Shown: positions 60,844 to 64,000 of the stretch, piece by piece
How the letters are laid out: every line of letters starts with the position of its first letter
Numbering within the stretch: the stretch's first letter is position 1
Assembly: GCA_007694185.1 (NCBI GenBank)
Contig: RECD01000155.1
Span: forward strand, 40,767 to 104,766
DNA from: Planctomycetaceae bacterium
GTDB taxonomy: Bacteria; Planctomycetota; Planctomycetia; Pirellulales; Pirellulaceae
Reading direction: 5' to 3'
Length of the DNA stretch: 64,000 bases
Position numbers and translations under genes: made by a program
Notes under the pieces: model-generated
What the model was told of the DNA's origin: nothing
Database searches by the model: none
What the model saw: the letters and a program-made list of their open reading frames with translations, nothing else

Positions 60844-63525
60844 TCAATCGAGGTTTCGAAATTCGGCGGCCGCGAGCATCGCCTGGCAAAAGGCGACCCA
60901 CGGCTTGACCGATGGTTCCCCAGAAACCTTCGCGTCGGACTCCTGGTTCGGCCCCGGCTCGCGATCGGGCATGGCAGCGAACGTCTCGAGGAACTCGAGC
61001 GACCTCGCGGCTTCGGACTCCTCCGGCGGCCGGTTGAAACAGAGCCGAAAGGCTCGGTCGATCCGCTCCGAATCCGACGACGTTTCACCCAGCAATCGGC
61101 TCGCGAACGCCTCCGCGCGGTCCTGAACGAACGGGCTGTTCATCCAGTACAACGCCTGAATCGGCACGTTGGTCGTTTCCCGTTGCCCGGTTACCGAACT
61201 CGCTTCGGCGAAATCGAACAGGTCCAGCACGTCGGGCAGCCGGTCGCGAACCACCGGCAGGTAAACGCTGCGGTGAACCGACCCGTCCAAGTCGGATGGC
61301 AATCGTTTGTCGAGTCCGATCAGCGACATCGGCCGGTCACCGATGACGCGACCGACCAGTGACGCATCGGGACGATTCGGATCGAGTTCGCCGGAGACCG
61401 CGAGCATCGCGTCGCGGATCGCTTCGGCTTCTAAACGCCGCTTCGCTTGCCGCCACAGCCAACGGTTATCGGGGTCGATCTGAAACGCCGCCGCATCGAA
61501 ATCGGATGCCTGCTGATAGCTTCGCGACAGCACGATTTCGCGGACCAATCGTTTCACCGACCAGCCGTCTCGCATGAACCGACTCGCCAACTCATCTAAC
61601 AATTCCGGGTGGCTCGGGAGTGCCCCGGTGGTGCCAAAGTCATCGACGGTTTTGACGATCCCTGCCCCAAACAGATGCTTCCAGACACGATTGACGATCA
61701 CACGGCTCGTCAACGGGTGCTGTGGGTGCGTCAGCCAATGGGCCAATTCGAGCCGCCCGCTCTGATGCTTCGGGATCGCGACGGGGGGATCGATTTCGAT
61801 CAGGCTGGGAAAGCCACGCGGGACCGTGTCGCCCGGTTTGGAGATGTCACCACGTTGCAACAGCGGGACGTCGATCGGCGTCGGTCGCTCCTGAACCGCC
61901 ATCGCCAACGGCAGCGCCTCGCCCGTCTCGGATACCCGATTCAATTCGCCTCGGATCGCTCCGGTTCGCCAAAAGATTTTCAACGCGTCGGTCAGCGTGA
62001 ACAACCCGCTGGGGTCTTCGCCCGCCGCGATCGCCTTGCGAACCGCTTCCCGACCCTCCTTTTCTTGCCGCTGCAAATCGGCCAGTTCGGCTTTCAATTT
62101 CGTGACCCGTTCCGCCGAGATCGAGGCGTGGAAAATCGGCTGTTCTGCCCGAACGGGTAACGCTAGTGGTGTGCCGCCAATCCGGTTGGCCGGCGAGACC
62201 GAGGTGCCAAAGAACGTCTCGGTGCTCGCGAAAACACCCGCCAAGCCGTAGTAGTCGACCATGGAAAAGGGATCGAACTTGTGGTCATGGCAGCGGGCGC
62301 AAGCGACCGAACTCGCCATCACCGCCCGCGTGACGGTGTCGATCTGCTCGTCGATCAGGTCGGCGTGAAATTGAAGGACGTTCGCTTCATCCAGGTTCTT
62401 GGTGCCGATCGCCAGGAAACCGGTCGCGATCAGCAGTCGCGCCCGTTCCGCATCGTCTTGGGCGTCGAGCTGATCGCCCGCGATCTGTTCGGTCAAGAAT
62501 CGATCGAACGGGACATCGTCGTTGAACGCGTCGATCACGTAATCGCGGAAGCGCCATGCGTAGGGGAAGGAAATGTTCGCCTCCTTGCCGCTCGATTCGC
62601 CGAACCTGGCGACGTCGAGCCAGTGACGTCCCCAGCGCTCGCCGAACTGAGGCAGTTCGAGCAGTCGATCGGCTTCGCTTCGCATCGCCGCGGGCATTCC
62701 GGCGGCAGCGACCTGGCTCGCAAACCGCGACTGGTCTTCGGGTGTCGGGGGCAAGCCGGTCAGGTCAAAGTGCAGTCGCCGCAGCAGCGTCTGCGGCGCG
62801 GCGTCAGGGGATGGTCGCAAGCCCTGTCCGGTGAGCTTTTCGAGTACATGCATGTCGATGAAGCTGCGTGGCCAGCCTTGATGTGAGTCGGTCTCAGGGG
62901 CGGCCGGCTCCGAGGCAACGTCGTCTCCACGAATCAGCGGTTGATACGCCCAGTGGTCGCGAGCCTTCGCCAAGTCCCACTCAGCCGACGGTTTCGCCGC
63001 GTCGTCTTCACGGGGATCGACAGCTCCCCCTTCGATCCATTTCGTCAGATCGGCGATCACGCTTCCCGGCAACCGAGACCGCTTGGGCGGCATCTTCAAG
63101 TCAGGATCGCTGTGGGAGATCGCCGTCAAAACGAGGCTCGCCTCAGGATCACCCGGTACCACGCCCGGTCCTGAGTCGCCGCCCTGGCGAATGGCGACCC
63201 GCGAATCGACGAGCAATCCCCCTTCGGCCGCACCCGCCTTGACGGAATGGCATTCGTAGCAATGTTCGACCAAGATCGGCCGTACTTTGGTTTCGAAAAA
63301 CGACGTTTCGGAAGTGGTTGGCAGCGGTTCACTCGACTCTTCGCCCCACGCGGCAGGCAACAGGAGCGAGATGGCGAGGGCCACTGAGGCCGCGCAGGTC
63401 CGCCCGAGAATTCGTCGCCTCGGCCTTTCCCTTTCCTTGCACCCGTTCCAGCCACCGTCGGGCCCGCCAATGCCGGCAACGAGCGAATCGAGAAAACCTC
63501 CAGTTTGGGACGCTTCATCATGCAT
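60844..63525 (-). CDS. PSCyt1-PSCyt2-PSD1 (DUF1549/DUF1553) secreted cytochrome-like protein
   Basis: This 893-residue protein starts at ATG 63525, with a signal peptide (ASVALAISLLLPAAWG) at about residues 45-60. PSCyt1 begins SFFETKVRPILVEHCYECHS, with a CxxCH haem motif at 89-93 and the distal KMPPKRSRLP. PSCyt2 (DUF1549) has SFIDMHVLEKL, WLDVARFGES and a second haem motif CARCHDHKFDP. PSD1 (DUF1553) has LVNRVWKHLFG-like sequence and NVPIQALYWMN near the end. The longer track start at 63786 lacks support. It is probably co-transcribed with the DUF1501 gene. A redox or polymer-degradation role has been proposed for the family; nothing here decides. Confidence 0.92.
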   Translation of the reverse strand: MHDEASQTGGFLDSLVAGIGGPDGGWNGCKERERPRRRILGRTCAASVALAISLLLPAAWGEESSEPLPTTSETSFFETKVRPILVEHCYECHSVKAGAAEGGLLVDSRVAIRQGGDSGPGVVPGDPEASLVLTAISHSDPDLKMPPKRSRLPGSVIADLTKWIEGGAVDPREDDAAKPSAEWDLAKARDHWAYQPLIRGDDVASEPAAPETDSHQGWPRSFIDMHVLEKLTGQGLRPSPDAAPQTLLRRLHFDLTGLPPTPEDQSRFASQVAAAGMPAAMRSEADRLLELPQFGERWGRHWLDVARFGESSGKEANISFPYAWRFRDYVIDAFNDDVPFDRFLTEQIAGDQLDAQDDAERARLLIATGFLAIGTKNLDEANVLQFHADLIDEQIDTVTRAVMASSVACARCHDHKFDPFSMVDYYGLAGVFASTETFFGTSVSPANRIGGTPLALPVRAEQPIFHASISAERVTKLKAELADLQRQEKEGREAVRKAIAAGEDPSGLFTLTDALKIFWRTGAIRGELNRVSETGEALPLAMAVQERPTPIDVPLLQRGDISKPGDTVPRGFPSLIEIDPPVAIPKHQSGRLELAHWLTHPQHPLTSRVIVNRVWKHLFGAGIVKTVDDFGTTGALPSHPELLDELASRFMRDGWSVKRLVREIVLSRSYQQASDFDAAAFQIDPDNRWLWRQAKRRLEAEAIRDAMLAVSGELDPNRPDASLVGRVIGDRPMSLIGLDKRLPSDLDGSVHRSVYLPVVRDRLPDVLDLFDFAEASSVTGQRETTNVPIQALYWMNSPFVQDRAEAFASRLLGETSSDSERIDRAFRLCFNRPPEESEAARSLEFLETFAAMPDREPGPNQESDAKVSGEPSVKPWVAFCQAMLAAAEFRNLD

Positions 63526-63623
63526 CGTCGATTCCCCTGCGAGCGGGGTAAGAAGATTCGAATGAACGTTTTCGACGGTCAGGAATCGATGTTCCTGTAA
63601 ATTCACAAAGCGGCTTTCCTCCC

Positions 63624-63649
63624 CGCGTCCGGTCCGACCTGCGGACGCG
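63624..63649. promoter_or_regulatory. Hairpin in the leader of the PSCyt/PSD1 gene
   Basis: CGCGTCCG and CGGACGCG form a perfect 8-bp stem with a 10-nt loop, about 100-125 bp upstream of the ATG. It may be a leader structure or the terminator of a gene beyond. Confidence 0.35.
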
Positions 63650-63802
63650 CCTGCTGACGTGGTTGCCACAACCCAATTGTAGCAGGTCCCGATTCTGGCC
63701 CGGGCCCCCAGTGGCTTGGCATGCCGGAGCAGCTTCGGCACCGCTCGATGGCTCAGCGGAACGCGTCTAGGCAATCCGGACCGCAAGATCTGATCAAGGT
63801 AA

Positions 63803-63994
63803 TCACGCTCGAACGCTCGAACGCTTGAACTGCTCGGTCTGACTGGCTAAGAGTTTGACGAAATGCGGGCAACCCGGATCTTCCGAACTGGCGAGTTCCA
63901 GCCGCTTTGATCCGGTCGCCAGGCGTCGCGTTTCAGAGGCCGTTGCCCGACCCAGACCTGAGGCTTCAACAGAAAAGACAAGGATTTTGCACAA
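63803..63994 (-). CDS. Small ORF of uncertain status
   Basis: A 63-residue frame starting near the window edge. It has an even amino-acid mix (ELASSEDPGCPHFVKLLASQ) and could be a small gene or the remnant of one. Its 3' end lies in the 8-bp tandem repeat. No family is recognised. Confidence 0.25.
   Translation of the reverse strand: MCKILVFSVEASGLGRATASETRRLATGSKRLELASSEDPGCPHFVKLLASQTEQFKRSSVRA
63806..63829. repeat. Three tandem 8-bp repeats CGCTCGAA
   Basis: CGCTCGAA, CGCTCGAA and CGCTTGAA lie head to tail. The short array overlaps the end of the small ORF at 63803-63994. Confidence 0.7.
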
Positions 63995-64000
63995 TCGGGC

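Noticed and set aside
63526-63786. N-terminal extension of the PSCyt/PSD1 ORF
   Set aside because: It places the signal peptide more than 120 residues in and covers a leader hairpin.
63700-63800. Possible tRNA-like stem-loop cluster
   Set aside because: No acceptor stem, T-loop GTTCGA motif or anticodon arm in the correct order could be assembled.

Overview
This GC-rich, densely coded window looks chromosomal and most likely comes from a planctomycete (Planctomycetota, probably Pirellulales-like). The evidence is a DUF1501 protein beside a PSCyt1/PSCyt2/PSD1 (DUF1549/DUF1553) cytochrome-like protein, an ECF sigma factor next to a Ser/Thr kinase with C-terminal WD40 repeats, a 7,796-residue surface protein opening with an LEPR-XLL-like N-terminal motif, and many secreted hydrolases. 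I see no rRNA, tRNA, CRISPR array, transposase or prophage.

Layout. 1-3.1 kb (minus): a response regulator with an excisionase-type HTH, a soluble histidine kinase and a LOG-family protein that runs off the left edge. 3.5-6 kb: ferrochelatase, whose 3' end overlaps a convergent MFS exporter. 6.1-9.1 kb (minus): sugar-phosphate isomerase/epimerase-like protein, secreted alpha/beta hydrolase and secreted PIG-L deacetylase, probably one catabolic operon. 9.4-16.7 kb: O-antigen-ligase/TPR fusion, xylose isomerase, dihydroxy-acid dehydratase and a histone-H1-like basic protein. 16.8-20 kb (minus): hpt followed by two glycosyltransferases. 20.2-24.3 kb: a small unknown gene behind a structured leader, then a minus-strand run hisI, ridA-like, yggS, sixA-like and metallophosphoesterase. 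24.6-30.2 kb: small GT2-like protein, aroB, membrane-anchored unknown protein, half-length UvrC (Cho-like) and a photolyase/cryptochrome-family protein. 30.7-35.3 kb: the ECF sigma factor and WD40 kinase. 35.5-58.9 kb (minus): the giant protein, more than a third of the window. 59.3-63.5 kb (minus): the PSCyt/PSD1 protein and the DUF1501 protein.

How the genes may work together. Most are housekeeping (haem, branched-chain amino acid, histidine, shikimate and purine salvage) mixed with cell-surface and signalling functions. The ECF/kinase pair is a plausible regulatory module. The giant gene is a modular beta-rich surface protein: ~145-aa N-terminal repeats, long beta-rich region, RTX-like motifs, beta-propeller, PKD array with four near-identical 95-aa units, and a glycine-rich solenoid.

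The most unusual unexplained signals are non-coding. One is a pair of interleaved perfect inverted repeats at 30340-30376. Another is a set of mutually exclusive hairpins at 20065-20140, just ahead of the unknown gene at 20164. Strong hairpins also sit in several leaders and directly behind many stop codons. All product names rest on reading motifs by eye; no database search was run.
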